Source: Eucalyptus grandis (lineage: Eukaryota > Streptophyta > Magnoliopsida > Myrtales > Myrtaceae). Taken from it: a stretch of DNA of 64,000 bases. Below the pieces are notes generated by a model. That model saw nothing but the letters and a program-made list of their open reading frames with translations. It was not told where the DNA came from and ran no database searches. Every line of letters starts with the position of its first letter. Position 1 is the first letter of the stretch. The stretch is taken from positions 3,477,001 to 3,541,000 of the forward strand of contig NC_052622.1 of the NCBI RefSeq assembly GCF_016545825.1, in the 5' to 3' direction. This document shows positions 1 to 12,600 of the stretch, in pieces. The position numbers were made by a program, and so were the translations under genes.

Positions 1-735
1 CGACTGCAAGTCAATTGATGTTGAACCCACATCCACTTTCGAAAAAGAACCTATGTATGTGGAGGTTCATGGCTCTACAAAAAGGGTAAAGAAAGGTGCT
101 ATTGTTGGACCGACACGTCTCACTGTGTGACACGGTTGAGCACGATCCAGTAAACGTCTGGTGTCCTGGGTACAAGCGTCTCTTAGCTAAGTCCAATCAC
201 GAGCACATATATTTGAGGATTAATACATTCTGGAAAGTAAGAGAAGGGAAAAAGGGACGCAGTAGTGCCCGGTCGTATTCAAGGGGGGCTCCCAGTGCAG
301 TTTTTTCCGGTTTAATTCTCTCTCTAGAAAGGCTAATATATCATGATGTTGGGCTACAAGTGTCACGAAACAATTCCTGGGATGTTCCCAAGATGAGGTC
401 GGTTTATGAAGGGTCGCTTTCCACAACCAAAGTGGGATGGCTTTTGCGGAGAAAAGTAGATGGTCGAGTGACTCAACATTGCATGGATGGCTATGTAATG
501 AATGTTGATTTCTCTCTCGTTGGGGGTTTGCGGTCAGAGCTGATTCAGTTGATGCCGACATGAACGAGACTAACTACAGGGGAGTTTCATAATCTCACCC
601 CCACATCGCATGACACGTTCAATGAATTGAAGGCGTGTTTTGTCGGTCTCGTATGTCCTACATTAACTAACCAAACCGTCCAATCCTAACTAATCTTCCC
701 TTCCAATCGCACATAATCCTATGACCTACATCCAA

Positions 736-767
<32 letters not shown>

Positions 768-2930
768 GTCGCTTTCCGATAGTGTGAACTTCATACAACT
801 GTCAGCTGGGCAGGCAATAACTTCATTTCTCACAATATAATTAAGTATACGCTACCTAAACTCGGTGTATACTTTTTCTTCAATGAACAAAACATGAAAG
901 AGCACTTCTGCACGTGACTCATGGGACGATGACAACCTAAGCTCCATGAAAGTGCTCCGGGTTTAGCTTTTTTTAAATTAGTACGTCTGTGCAAAGATCC
1001 AGAAAACTTTAACTTATGAACTCGATTAAGTGATGTCATGGACTACGCATGGTCTAATTCCAAAAGAGAGAAAACAAAAACTCATCGGGTATCCCCACAT
1101 CAAGCGGGGCCTCGCGCGAGACAAAAACCAAAAGGAGCTGAACCAAAAGCCTCCACCTGCCAGGAAATGACACAACACGTGTATCCCGCGAGGCCATAGA
1201 TTGACTCGTTCGCCCTTTTTAATTTCGACAAAAAAAACTTGACTTTTTGAAAATCTGGACCCAGTCCTAGTGTGAAAAGCGAAGATACATGGAAAAGCAA
1301 CAAAAGGAAAAAGCTGTCTTCGGGAAATAAAGTAAACAAGAACCAGACAAAACCCCTTTTCACGCGTCCGCCGATAACTGGCCAGCTAGAGTGTTTAGAC
1401 CTCTGGATCGCTGTTCGATCGACGCATCAAAACCTGGTTTCTCAAACTTTTTAAGCCCACAGGTAGAAAAAGAAGGCCACCCACCGAACCCGACAACACG
1501 GGGGAACGACCAAAAAGTCTCCGTCCTCGTTTCGAAGCAACTACTCATCTGCGAAAGTACAGAATTTCATGTCGAGACAAGACATGCCCTTGTTTAAAGA
1601 CTATATATGGGCGCAGGACACTGGCACTGAATAGTCAAGGTATGAACGCGGTATTCGGGAGAAGTTGACTGGTGACTTAGTCGTAGTAACCTAGCAAAGA
1701 AGGTGGTCCGAAGTTTAGCAGAACTTTCGTTGGAGAAACTCTATTGTGTTTAGGTGAAATGTCTAAAAGTCGCCTTCAGCTTTTGAAGGTGGAATCATGC
1801 AGGACGTATTGGCAAAATGACAGGGTGAAACAGAGCACCTTTTGGAACAAATTAGAAGTAGCCCAAGACAAACCCATCACCTTCGAAAATCCGAATAGCT
1901 GTAAACTACATACGCCCGATCGACGCGATAGGGCGTTAGACGTGTCTCGACTCGTGATACGGGTGATTTTGTCCTCTGTTAGAGACCTACAATGCGAGCT
2001 AACTCTTTTCCACTGTATACAGAAGGGAAAAGGTCAAGAAGCCGACAGCGAGGAGGAGGGAAACATAGGACTCGGGAGTTGTGCTGAATTTGATCATCTG
2101 TTGTTTACTAGTCTTACGTTGATTGAAGTGAGCGGTGATTCGCGGGTGCATGCACCGTAGGTCGGTGCTGTCGCCCAGCTACTACTCGCCCACGAGCCAA
2201 CATGCGTAGAAAACCGTTTTTTCTTTTAGGTGCTGGTCCTCTCACAGAGCGAGTCCCACTTTAATGGGTCAGCACCAACCAACCAACTAACCTAACCGAA
2301 CCGAATACCGAACCGGTCGGCGGGCCCCCAGCCGCAATCCCCCACCGCCCACCTGGCGGGTCCTGCCGACAAGCCCCTACGTGTCGTCCGACACGGCCGT
2401 TCAGTCTCAAACCGGGGGTCTTTTCGCATGTGGGAAACCTATGTCCTCGCATTTCCTTTTTTCCTCTGTCCGCCCGTGTCTTAAGTCCGGTCAACTGGGC
2501 CCCGCGATCAGAACCACATGGGGGCTCAGCTCCGTGACACGTGTACGGCTTCCAATGTACTAGACTTCTTGGCCTTATATTCTTTGGCAAGGCGATCAAA
2601 CTATAGACTGCCTCTTATACTACTTCCCCCTCAATTTCGACACAGTAATGAAGTCAATGAAAAAGGCACGAGATTTTCACAATTTTGAGAAGGTAACTAG
2701 TAAAGTGACTCCATCTAATCTATCGTATCATCGCACACTTAAGTAGATCAATCAGATTCATATTCACAAAAATACGTAAAACGATTCATTGAATAAAAAG
2801 TGCTAAGCGTGCGTAGGGACGTCAGGCGCTAGCGAATCGAGCATGTGGAAGACAAGGCAAGAATGATGCAGCTGACATATAAAAAAAAGTGGTGGAATAA
2901 AACGATGGCCAACCGGCTCTCGTTCCCTTC
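1..2930. other. No recognisable gene; unassigned sequence
   Basis: I see no protein family, RNA gene or transposon ends here. The longest open frame (96-563, plus, 155 codons) has no recognisable motif and overlaps an open frame of similar length on the other strand, which suggests chance. Positions 2280-2540 are GC-rich and include a G-box-like CACGTG core near 2538, as in some plant promoters, but no downstream coding exon could be identified. Confidence 0.5.
737..763. repeat. (CT)n microsatellite
   Basis: An uninterrupted CT dinucleotide run of about 27 bases. It lies in otherwise unassigned DNA. Confidence 0.9.
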
Positions 2931-2984
2931 GCAGTCGTGCTGACACTAGACACACGGTCGCTTTCATCATATAAAAAAAAAAAA

Positions 2985-3101
2985 GGAAGGAAGGAAGGAA
3001 GGAAGGAAGGAAGGAAGGAAGGAAAAGAGAGCAAAGACAAAGAAGAAGAAGAAGGACCGAAAAAGACTAGCGCGGGTCAATGCTATACAAAAACCCAGAA
3101 A

Positions 3102-3137
<36 letters not shown>

Positions 3138-3197
3138 ACGAACGAGAACTCAAGATCCCGCGCCAATCGAGTCAATAACATTCAAGACTGCGACATA

Positions 3198-3250
<53 letters not shown>

Positions 3251-3437
3251 ACTCACAGAATTACAATGCTCGTCGTCGCCGGCCGAGGCCTCAAACCCTC
3301 GAGAGCTTCCTCTGAGAGAGAGAGAGAGAGAGTGTCGTCTTTTTACTTGTATGGGCTGCGTTGGTGTGCTTGAGCGATGAGGGAGACTGATGTGAGCGAA
3401 GTTAACGTGAATTTATAGAGAAGGGCTGCGCTCTGCA

Positions 3438-3469
<32 letters not shown>
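2985..3469. repeat. Cluster of purine-rich microsatellites
   Basis: Five simple repeats fall within 0.5 kb, all purine-rich on the plus strand: (GGAA)n at 2985-3023, an A run at 3105-3136, (GA)n at 3202-3249, a shorter (GA)n at 3313-3332, and another (GA)n at 3439-3469. Open frames through this region encode only Glu/Arg/Lys runs and should not be annotated as proteins. Such GA/CT tracts are common in plant 5' leaders, but no coding exon was found next to them. Confidence 0.9.
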
Positions 3470-3471
<2 letters not shown>

Positions 3472-3479
3472 GTGTCTCT

Positions 3480-5854
3480 TGCTGGGAGACTTCGGCTTTT
3501 ACTTCTTCTTCTTCCTTTTTTGTTTCCTTTTTAATATTCAATTCGACGAAGCTGCTTTTTGCCCTTGGAAGCGCCTGGCGCACGCGATTGACCAAAACAC
3601 ACTCTTCTCTTCCCTGGCCTTTTTCCTCCTGTCCCGACGTGTCAAGTTCCCACCACGGAATGAACACGTCCGTCGACCCTTTTGGAAAGGCCCCGCAGGA
3701 CAGAGAGGAATTTTATCTTATGGAAACGTAATTAAAGGTTTGGATAGTGCTAATTATGAGCGCTCACTTATAGCAAGCTAATCAAATATGGTGGCAGCGA
3801 TAGTCCCTCTGCCATTAAATCATACGTCAACAGTTCTTGTTTTGCGCGCCGTCGACAATAGTAAAAAAGTTTTCACGGACTTTGTTTATAAGGATGCTAG
3901 TAAGATTCGCGCCGAAAGTTTAGGAAAATTATAATTGGTTCGTTACGTAATTTTGTGCTGATACTTGTTGAAAGTCTTCTCGAATAATTGATACCGAATA
4001 GAGAGTCATGGTTTCTCATGAACCGCCTATCACGTATTGGTCATTTCCGAGACTTTTTCAAGAAGTTGCGAGGGAAAAAGAAAAAGGGTACTAGGAAGTT
4101 TGCAATGAGTTTCTCTGCTCCCTCCCTCCTTCTCTCTCTCCAGCCCTTTTGGTGGGGCAATAATGCAGCTTTCTTAGGGATATATTCTAATTGACATAGT
4201 GAAGTCATCTACCTCAAATGGTCTTCTCTTTGATGACATGCAGTTCCAAATGTGATCACGTGTAATTAGATTTCTTGCATAATAAGTCATGGTACCTTTT
4301 TGCTATTTAAGACATTCTGCATCATCCATAACCATGTTACTAACTGCTGCTCATTATTGTTCTTATTGCATAAAAGCAGCTAATGAATCATGTGATTTGT
4401 GCAGATCGCTTAGCCAATGTGTTCAAGCTATACCATAACTGCACAAGATAAGAGGGTGATTATACTTAGTATCCTCATTAATTATGGCAGTGGATTTCGC
4501 TTTTCCCGAAAAGAATCTGCTGGCAATAAGCTCTTTTTCCGTTCTCCGCTAACGAAAGATTCTTATCCTATGCCTCCAAAGCATAAGTTCGATCAACTTT
4601 TACTCCCTTGCTCTCGTTGCGTGGACTTTAGGGCATGGACTCAAGAGAAGAAGGAAATCCACTGTCCCTGGTCATGAATCGAACGATCAAACTTGACAGC
4701 TCTGATGTCAGTTGGAAATAATGTGGTCATCTGCTGGGGTCACGTGGTCCTTTTCTGCATGAACGTCGCGTACTATTCCACGTCAAAAGTATTCGACGGC
4801 TATTTCATTGTGCATTATTCCTTTGACGACACAAGTACGACAGACCCGACAACAATGTGGAAAGGGAAAAAGAAGGAAAAAGAAGAAAGCCACCGTACAT
4901 GCTCGATAGCCAATCTTTCCAATAATACATGTGATATGGGCTAAATGTTTTACATTTTCGTGCTGTTACACTTTAATGATTTAGATCCTCTCTGTATTTA
5001 GAGAGCGAATGGACTTCTTCGATCTATCTCTGTGAGTGTTAGCATCGTCATCATCCCACTCGATGCCATTGTATATCTCTGATGTCGAGCTTAGCTATTA
5101 GCGACACCATCGGGCCGCCCTGTGCCCTCCTTCTTGCTCCTTCACTTTACTGTGAATCTCTCCCTCTTCTGTCTCTCTTTGTCCTGTTCGTGCGAGAGGT
5201 CGCAACCCCATGCGACCCTAGATCGACGTACTAGACTAGCCTATATGTGCATGTTTTGTTCGCTGCCTTGGAAAGAACTTACCAAGGACCAAATAGATTT
5301 CATTAGGAAATCATAAGATTCAGAGCAAAGCCCTTTTCTTCGAATGAAAAAGAAGGGAAACAGCACGGCAGTTGCATTGGGCAAGTTGTCAGATAATGTT
5401 GACCAAACTGAAATCCCCCATCGATACGGTACAGTCAATGCACATTACTTTCAACGTATAAATTCACGAGAATCTGCGTTAATTATTGTTCCTTGTAACG
5501 CGAAACATTCAACGCAGAGAGACTCTTGGGGAAGAGATGAATATGAGACACGAACAGAAAAGCTTGTCTCAGTAACAAACGATGTAAGAAAATCATCTGT
5601 AGTTGGTTTCGGTGTCGTCTTGGATTTGAATACTAGGTCACATGTAAGAAGAGGACGCCGCATGTGAGCAGACCTGTGGCTATACTGGGGCAAGATTCCC
5701 ACACTATCCTAAGGATAAGAATCGAATCCAGGATTTGAAGCTTTTGCTTCATAAGGTAACCCATGCACGTCGGATATCATTGCTACCTTAGACAGAATGG
5801 GATTTCGTTATTTTCATTTGAGTGTCACCGAACATACTAAATCTCCACGGAAGA
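3480..5854. other. No recognisable gene; unassigned sequence
   Basis: Only short open frames without recognisable domains occur. No repeat shared with the rest of the window was noticed. The region ends where homology to block C (from about 58083) begins. Confidence 0.5.
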
Positions 5855-6860
5855 TTTCAAAAGAAAAACTTTAAGTTGCATAAAATTGTTTGAAGGGCAA
5901 GGGTCATGATTCATCAGATACACGATATTCTCTTTTCTTCCACTTACATTATTTGGTAAACGATTCTTTTAAAAGAATATTACGTGTCCAGACCCCTCAA
6001 GGTACTTGATTAATCCGACCGGCCCATCACACTTCTCATATTTCACAAAAATTCCAGTCATCACAACAGTCTTGCGGTCGACCTATGTCAAAATCCCACA
6101 TTTCATGGTAAATGTAATGTGTATCTTCAACGTTTACTTACCAAAAATCTACAATAAAAAAACAAAAAAGGATTTGATCTTTAATTTGGTCAACATGAGT
6201 CGGGATCAAATTGATAGAACAATGTACCATCGAGTTTCAGACAAATCAGCTGGTGAATGAGTTCTAACGTAGAGCTCACTTTACCTTGCGTACAGACAGA
6301 CCACGTATGTCCAAGGTCTCTCAATATTTTATATAGAATTAAGCAAAGAACGAAGAGAGACGGACATCACACCGACATCTTTTTCCATAGAAGAATGTTT
6401 GCAATTGCCACTTGCCAACTCAAGAGAAGACACTCTTTATCTGGTCCAATTAGGTGGTGCTTAGGTGAATATTATTTTCTTGACTTCTGGTTCTGCCTTC
6501 AATTTTTTAATTAGACTTGTCGCTTGGCATTCAAGGCCAAAGTTGGCCCCCTCAAATAATGATATAAAAAAGTTAGATTTGACCGGCTAAATTAATGCTA
6601 GAGCCATTGAAATTCTGTGTCTTTGCACTCCAAAAGTGAGGACATCCCCTGGCATAAATTTGAAATATTACCCGAACCGCTCAACCACTAGAAACAATCA
6701 TGTTTGTCATTAAAAAAATCCATGTAAAGTTTTGCAAATTTGAAACTTTGAAATCGGTTTTATTTTTTCCGATTGTCGCAATTCCTTTCTCTATCCTAAA
6801 AATTGACCATCGAGACCATGTTTACCGTGCTTTTGTTTACATGGTAGGTAATATGACTTG

Positions 6861-7681
6861 TTTTTGGTGGTTATGGGCCTTTCTTATCCCAAAAACTAAC
6901 TTAAAGGGTGAGACTTTCTTTCATACTTATAAACTAACCATTAGCTCTTTTCACAATCGATGTGGGACAACCTTAACAATCTCTCCCCCACAAATCGAGC
7001 TTGATCTACCCCTAACACATTGAGGGGGTTCAAGGCACAATCGACAACCTCAACAATCTTTTCCTCACACATTGAGGGAGGTTGAAGGCACAATTGACAA
7101 CCTCAACAATCTTCCCCTCACACATCGAGAGCCTGGGTAGAAGGAACAATAGCATATAACTCTCTCGTGTGACTAAGGGGGGTTGAATCGACAACCTCAA
7201 CAATCTTCCTCTCACACATCGAGCCTGGGTAGAAGGAACAACAATATTCCCCTCACAGATCGAGAGCTTGGGTAGAAGGAACAAGAGCATATAACTCTCT
7301 CGTGTGATTGAAGGGGGTTGAAGGCAGAATCGACAACCTCCACAATCTTCCCCTCACACATTGAGCCCGGGTAGAAGGAACAACAATCTTCCCCTCACAC
7401 ATCGAGAGCCTAGGTAGAAGGAACAAGAACATATAACTCTCTTGTGTGACTGAGGGGGGTTGAAGGCACAATAGCATCTGTCGCCTCACACATCAAAGCA
7501 TGTAACTCTCCCGTATGACTTTTTTGGATCTAGACTTGTTGGCAACTTGGACTCTAATACCAATATCGAGTGGCCTTGAGCTTTTCTCACCTTAAAAGCG
7601 AGCTCAAGGGGTGAGACTTTTTTTCATATTTATAAACCGATCACCAATCTCTTTTACAACCGATGTGGGGCAATCTCAATA
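6861..7681 (-). mobile_element. TRIM (miniature LTR retrotransposon), copy in block A
   Basis: Two short direct repeats of about 118 bp (6861-6978 and 7563-7681) flank an internal region without coding capacity. On the minus strand the LTR starts with TGTTaAGGTTGTCCCACATCG-like sequence. A methionyl-tRNA-type primer site (complement at 7549-7562, TGGTATTAGAGTCC on the minus strand) abuts the 5' LTR. A purine-rich tract (complement near 6979-6994) abuts the 3' LTR. A 5-bp target duplication ACTTG flanks the element (6856-6860 and 7682-7686). The same element lies at 59111-59453 in block C, so it predates that duplication. Confidence 0.75.
7020..7500. repeat. Degenerate minisatellite inside the TRIM
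   Basis: The TRIM internal region holds several irregular repeats of a unit containing the phrases CCCCTCACACATCGAG, GGGTAGAAGGAACAA and ATAACTCTCTCGTGTGAC. The last phrase recurs near 7152, 7288, 7430 and, altered, 7498. The block C copy has essentially one unit, so the array expanded, or the other contracted, after the duplication. Minus-strand open frames here (7030-7489) are translations of the repeat, not genes. Confidence 0.8.
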
Positions 7682-8653
7682 ACTTGTAGTAGGGGCAAGT
7701 ATGACAAATACACTATGTTGAATCATATTATTTATTTATTTTGAAACTTAGACTATAATATTTTACTTATAGAATGAGACTATAATGCATATCTCACAGC
7801 AACAGTGTATATTAAACACCCCATGCGTTGTAGAAAAGAAGATGACAAGTCATTGTCTCTCCTTCCCCGTAAAATTCCTCGAAACCGACCGAAAGGGATT
7901 GAAGAAGTTGCCTGAGAAACTTCTCCGAAGTTCCAACTCTTTGAATCATGACTTCGGTCGGGTTTCGTACGGCATCGATCGGTCAACGTGTTACAACCCC
8001 ATGGGACAAACGAGGGTGCACTTGGGAATCTTCGTCTGGGGCAAACAACCTAAGTAAGGCCAACCGGTATCATCGACCAAGACAGCACCAGGCAATTAGC
8101 GTCAAACACGCAAACCACTTAATTTAATCTGACACTTCTATCCTATGTTTTTTCAGTAAGGAAAAACGATATAATTTCTGCATGAATCACACTGGATTAG
8201 TTCACTTTTGCGTGTGCAACTTTGGTCCATGTAATAGAAGAATAGAGAACCCTCGTACGACGTGCAACTTTGGCACATGCATGCAAAGCTTTTTCCTGAG
8301 GGGCACCGTATGGAGTAACAGCTCTCTCTACCGTTTTGTTTATTTTTTTATTTGGAAGAGAATTATATTAATTCCATAGAATCAATCTGGTCGGCTAGAA
8401 ATTGTCGGAGATTTGACTAGGAAGAGGAGCGAAAAAGTACAATGTTGACTTGATAGTCACTGCTTTTACTTTGGAAGCGTCAAGTTTGGGATTCCCACGG
8501 TCGACATATTTGAAAGGTGAACGAATCTTTGGTGCTTGGAAGTCAAGTGAAGACTTGGACTGGTGGCTTGAATTTTATACAATTTGAAACTCGATTGATG
8601 CGTATGAGAGCAGTAAAATTAAGCCATGAATTTGTGGAGTATATGTCTTGAGT

Positions 8654-9089
8654 GGGAACTACAAAGAAAAAGTCCCAAATTTATGAAAATTGTGTCGGTT
8701 TAATTCTAAATTTTTTGTATTTGTGTTGATTTAGTCGATTCATCCAATTTTAGATAACCGACCTTGATATGGATAATTTTTTTATATAATATATATTTTG
8801 ATTCTTTGTTATTATATTTTTATTTTTTTCCTCCTTCTTCCTCCTTCCTCTAGCCGAATGCTAGCTGGAGATTGGCTTGAGGAAGAAGGAGGAAAAAAAA
8901 GAGAAATAAAAAAAAATATTTTAAAAATATTATTAAAAATAATTCACATGAGCGTTAGCCGGCTAAAATTGAATTGATGGATTAAATTGTCACAAATGTA
9001 AAAATGTTTATAACTTAATTGATAAAAAAGATTTAGAATTTAATTAACATAATTGCAATAGATTTAAGATTTTTTTTAGTAATTTTCCC
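8654..9089. mobile_element. Foldback (long inverted repeat) MITE-like element, copy A
   Basis: The two halves are imperfect inverted copies. The left end begins GGGAACTAC and the right end, read on the other strand, begins GGGAAAATTAC. Both arms carry matching phrases around GCCGGCTAAAATTGAA and its complement. There is no coding capacity. No target duplication is visible, so it is old or its ends are slightly misplaced. A diverged copy lies at 61022-61475. Block B starts inside this element. Confidence 0.55.
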
Positions 9090-9659
9090 TTTCTCAAGTT
9101 TGAACCACTAAAGAAAATATGACGTAAATAGGTTTTCCAGTTTGAGTAGATTTTCTTATTCAAGTGCGTATTTAGTTTAAATGATTTTGTAATTTGAGTA
9201 GCTTTTTTCGGAAGGGTTTCCTATTTGTGATATCATTTATGGAAGAGATAGAATTCTACTAAGTTAATGCACGCTAAAGCAAACAAGAAGCGTGTTAGGG
9301 TTATTTGTTTTTGTGAGTTTTATGATGATTCTCTGCAAGAAATTATGACATAACATGGTTTGTTTTGGTAATCAAAAAATTAGTTTGGGGTAAATTTATC
9401 ACAAGTGTATCAATTTTGGATTTTTCATGATATTAATCCTTAAATAAATACAAAAAATGAAATCCAAATAGAATAACGTGACTTTGGAATGAAATAATGC
9501 TACTAGACACTTAATGAATCTTTCATATTATCAACGCTACTCCATAAGGATTATTAATCTCTCAAACAGATTAAGTATCTTATTTAGTTATGGTCGGCTT
9601 TTCTAGTAGATTTAATAATGTACTTATCGTCATCTTGTTAAGAGGAAAAAGATTCTTCC

Positions 9660-10185
9660 TCATTTGCCCACCAAAAAAGAGTTTTGGGAGAGGACCGGTT
9701 CTTAGTTTTTGGAAACGGAAATCGGTGGACGCCAAGCTTGTCGCCATGAAGGGCATTGATTTTTTTTTTTTGTTTTTTTGTTTTGGGGGATGGGGGATGA
9801 ACTTGGACCGGATGCTGAGGGAGGCAAGGGTCTAGGAGATCTTTTGGTCAATGAAGCCAAACTTGCTGACGCCAGTGAAGAAGATGGTGCTGCCGGTGGA
9901 GGAGGATTTGAGGAGGAGCGTCTACGTGAAGCGAGAAGTCTGAGGGAGTTTGAGGGTCTGGAAGAAGTTGAGGTGGCTCCGCTGGGATTGGAAGAGGTTG
10001 AGGAGGGTGGATTCGTCGATGGCACATGGCAGTGGCTATGTTCTTTGCTTGATCCAAGGGTGAATCTGGGGTTGAAGGAGGGAGGTCTACGGAGGAGAGA
10101 GGAGGGAGAGACTTCATTCTTCCTTCTTCTCCTTCGAAAGTTGAGAGAGAAATTTGAAGATCTTGCGTTTGGTCCAGTTTAGATG
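9660..10185. other. Unrecognised GA-rich segment shared by blocks A and B
   Basis: This segment and 33285-33790 are close copies. The plus strand reads as a Glu/Gly-rich open frame (9778-10182, with DELGPDAEGGKGLG near its start), and the minus strand reads as Pro/Ser-rich frames. Copy B has indels and frame changes relative to copy A. The open frames are probably by-products of base composition (few stops in G/A-rich DNA). I do not recognise a family. The equivalent is missing in block C. Confidence 0.35.
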
Positions 10186-10429
10186 GTTTGATTGATCTAG
10201 TTCCTACTTTGGAACCGGGGGAACTAGAATGCCCGTCACTGATTCCGCATTTATGGAATCGGGAACTAGAGCAGCGCCTCTGGAAATTGGCTGGTTTGGT
10301 TGATCTGGGTTATTCTCAATTCCGGCGGTTCTCATTGCAGCCCCTAGAAAATAAGCTTTTGAGATACTCGACTTGGATTGGCTAATGGAAGCTTTTGGCA
10401 AAGAACATTTAAAAAAAAAAAAAAAACTC

Positions 10430-12600
10430 ATGATGCGTTTGATTCACCAAAAGAAATAAGGTAATAATGAAATAACCTTCCATGAGAATAGAAAATGTAG
10501 GAATAGAAAATGGAGGATAATAATAAAATAACCGCCATAGTTTGGTTTATAGAATGGAATATAATTTCAACATCATCATATCGTTTTTTTTTTTTTACCA
10601 TTATACCATATAAAATAAGTTAGGAATAATAACAAATTCTCATAATACTTTCAATGATAGATAATTGGAGCTTAATTTTTTTATTGTCGTAGTTTTAAAA
10701 ACCATAAATAAAAAGATCTGACAATTTATAAATTATTATTAATATTTTAATGTAAAATAGTAAATAGTTAGTATAGTAGTAAGAAAGCTAGTAAATCATT
10801 ATCTTCCAATAATAATTAAGTAATGCTATAATTGTAGATAATATAAAAGATCTAATCATTACTATAATTCAATAATTATATTATCAGTGGTCTAATTACA
10901 CTATAGTTGTCATTTAATTATTGTAATTAGAGCACATATGGTTTTGGTATTACATGAATATCTATAATTAATTTGATTAAAAATTATTTTATCACAAGTA
11001 TGTGTATTTTCTAGCAATTGCCATATATTCTAGTAATGCATCATCTAATTATTGTGGTATCCAAGATTTATTAAATATTGCGGTTATTATCTCACAATTA
11101 GATAATGATATTAAAATCTTCGTTTACTTATATATATATGGATCAACAATTATGATGTGGTATTTTTAAAGATGTGCATTTGAATTTTCTTTTTTAGTCG
11201 ATCTATTGCTATTTTAATTCCCACTCTCAAACTTTTACTTTTTTTTTTGTAGGGCATGAGAGTCGAAATTCACATCTAAAACTAAGTTGTTTTCACTCCA
11301 ATCCTCTTTGAGAAGATGAGGATTCCAACTCTCCACCTCTCAATTTCCACGCGAAAAGGGTGGTTTGCATTTGAATTTTAAAAAATCGATTTCATTTAGA
11401 ATTTAAAATCTTTTTGATTGAACGGGAACCTTTTTATCCACGCTAGTTGGCATAGTTGGTAACATTTAATGTGAAATAGTACCCATCAAATTAAAAAGAT
11501 AAACATAAAAATAACCTAACTTTGAAAAATCTCAAGCACAAGATTCCATTCCCAACTAGAAAATGGAGAATTGACACGGAGGTTCTCTCTTTTCCACTTG
11601 GCCCAATACTTGGAATCGAACATCTAAAAACTCAAACAAGAAAAATAAAAATAAAAATAATACGTGAGAAAGTTTTCCAATTCTACCATAATTGTCTTGG
11701 TCGATCATTGATTTAATTGCTAAGAAAACATCACCATGGCGTTTCTAATCCCAGAGTCCGTCAAATATATAGACTTTAACTATATATAAATACCTTTCCC
11801 AATGCCACGATAACCTCAAGAGGAACAGAAAAGGCAAGACACTAGCAAGCTATAACAATTAGTGTGGATGAAAATTTTAGGTTTAGTCGAAAAGAATCTA
11901 AACTCTAAATGAAATTGGACTTGTAAAATTTCAAAATGTACACTATCTAAAAACTTGGCATCATAATTGTTGATCCCCATCTACTTGCGTGCAAAAAGAT
12001 TGCCAAGTTTTGACAAATTTAATCTCTTGCAGGTGGGGGTAATTAACGAGTGGACGGCTTCCTTTGAGTCAAGCTTGGGCAGCACTCTTGCATGAGAAAG
12101 TCTGACCGTGCGACTTTAATTAGCCTGGTCCTACCATATATAAGCTTTATGTTCTGCGCGGGCTTGGGCATGTTCTTACTTGATTGGGTATCATATAAAA
12201 TTATAATGGATTATTTCATTTTTTTTTTCATTATATTTGATTGAGAAAGTGGTTTGGACGGTGGAATCATGATAGACGTGGACCAAAGGCTTAGTTGATA
12301 AAAAGCTACTCAGAACTTGTTATTGAAGTTACCAACAGGGTGAGGCACAAGTTATTACTTTTCATGAATTAGTCTCTCACATTGCATTGCATTAAGGTCG
12401 CCGATTCTCTTCAATTAAAGAGGTCAATAATCGTGTCACCTTTTTTTTTTTTTTTTTTTCCCGCACATATACTTGTAGGCCTGCGATTCGATAGAAAAGT
12501 GCATTCAGCCGTACATGGATGGTGACGAAACAGCCCAAAACCTAAAAATTCATGCAGGGATTGCCACATATGGGTATCATCTTTCTGTTCTGAACAATGA
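10430..12600. other. AT-rich repeat-block DNA without genes
   Basis: Very AT-rich, with no open frame that can be supported. It is conserved in blocks B (34040-35982) and C (61840-63985) as non-coding DNA, with many small indels that are not multiples of three. Confidence 0.6.

Larger units (their letters stand above)
5855..12600. repeat. Segmental duplication block A (paralogous to blocks B and C)
   Basis: From about 5855 the sequence aligns by eye with 58083-63985 (block C), and from about 8928 to 12205 also with 31910-35982 (block B). The block contains a TRIM retrotransposon, a foldback element, a GA-rich segment (9660-10185) and long AT-rich DNA. Block C lacks the equivalent of about 9402-10358. 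The block precedes a PPR pseudogene and LRK10L gene, as block B does, so it is part of a larger duplicated module. Confidence 0.85.

Noticed and set aside
96..563. 155-codon open frame at the window start
   Set aside because: No motif, no splice context, and a comparable open frame on the opposite strand.
2937..3380. 147-codon open frame with Lys/Gly/Arg/Glu runs
   Set aside because: It is a translation of the GGAA, A and GA microsatellites.
7030..7489. Minus-strand repeated open frames with LLFLLPRLSMCEG
   Set aside because: They translate the TRIM internal minisatellite and have no counterpart in block C.
7030..7500. Possible CRISPR-like or regulatory repeat array
   Set aside because: Spacing is irregular, repeats are degenerate, and the array sits inside a plant TRIM.
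9778..10182. Glu/Gly-rich open frame of 134 codons, with a similar one at 33360-33680
   Set aside because: The paralogous copies differ by indels that break the frame, both strands are open because of G/A-rich composition, and no family is recognisable. Recorded as an unrecognised segment rather than a gene.
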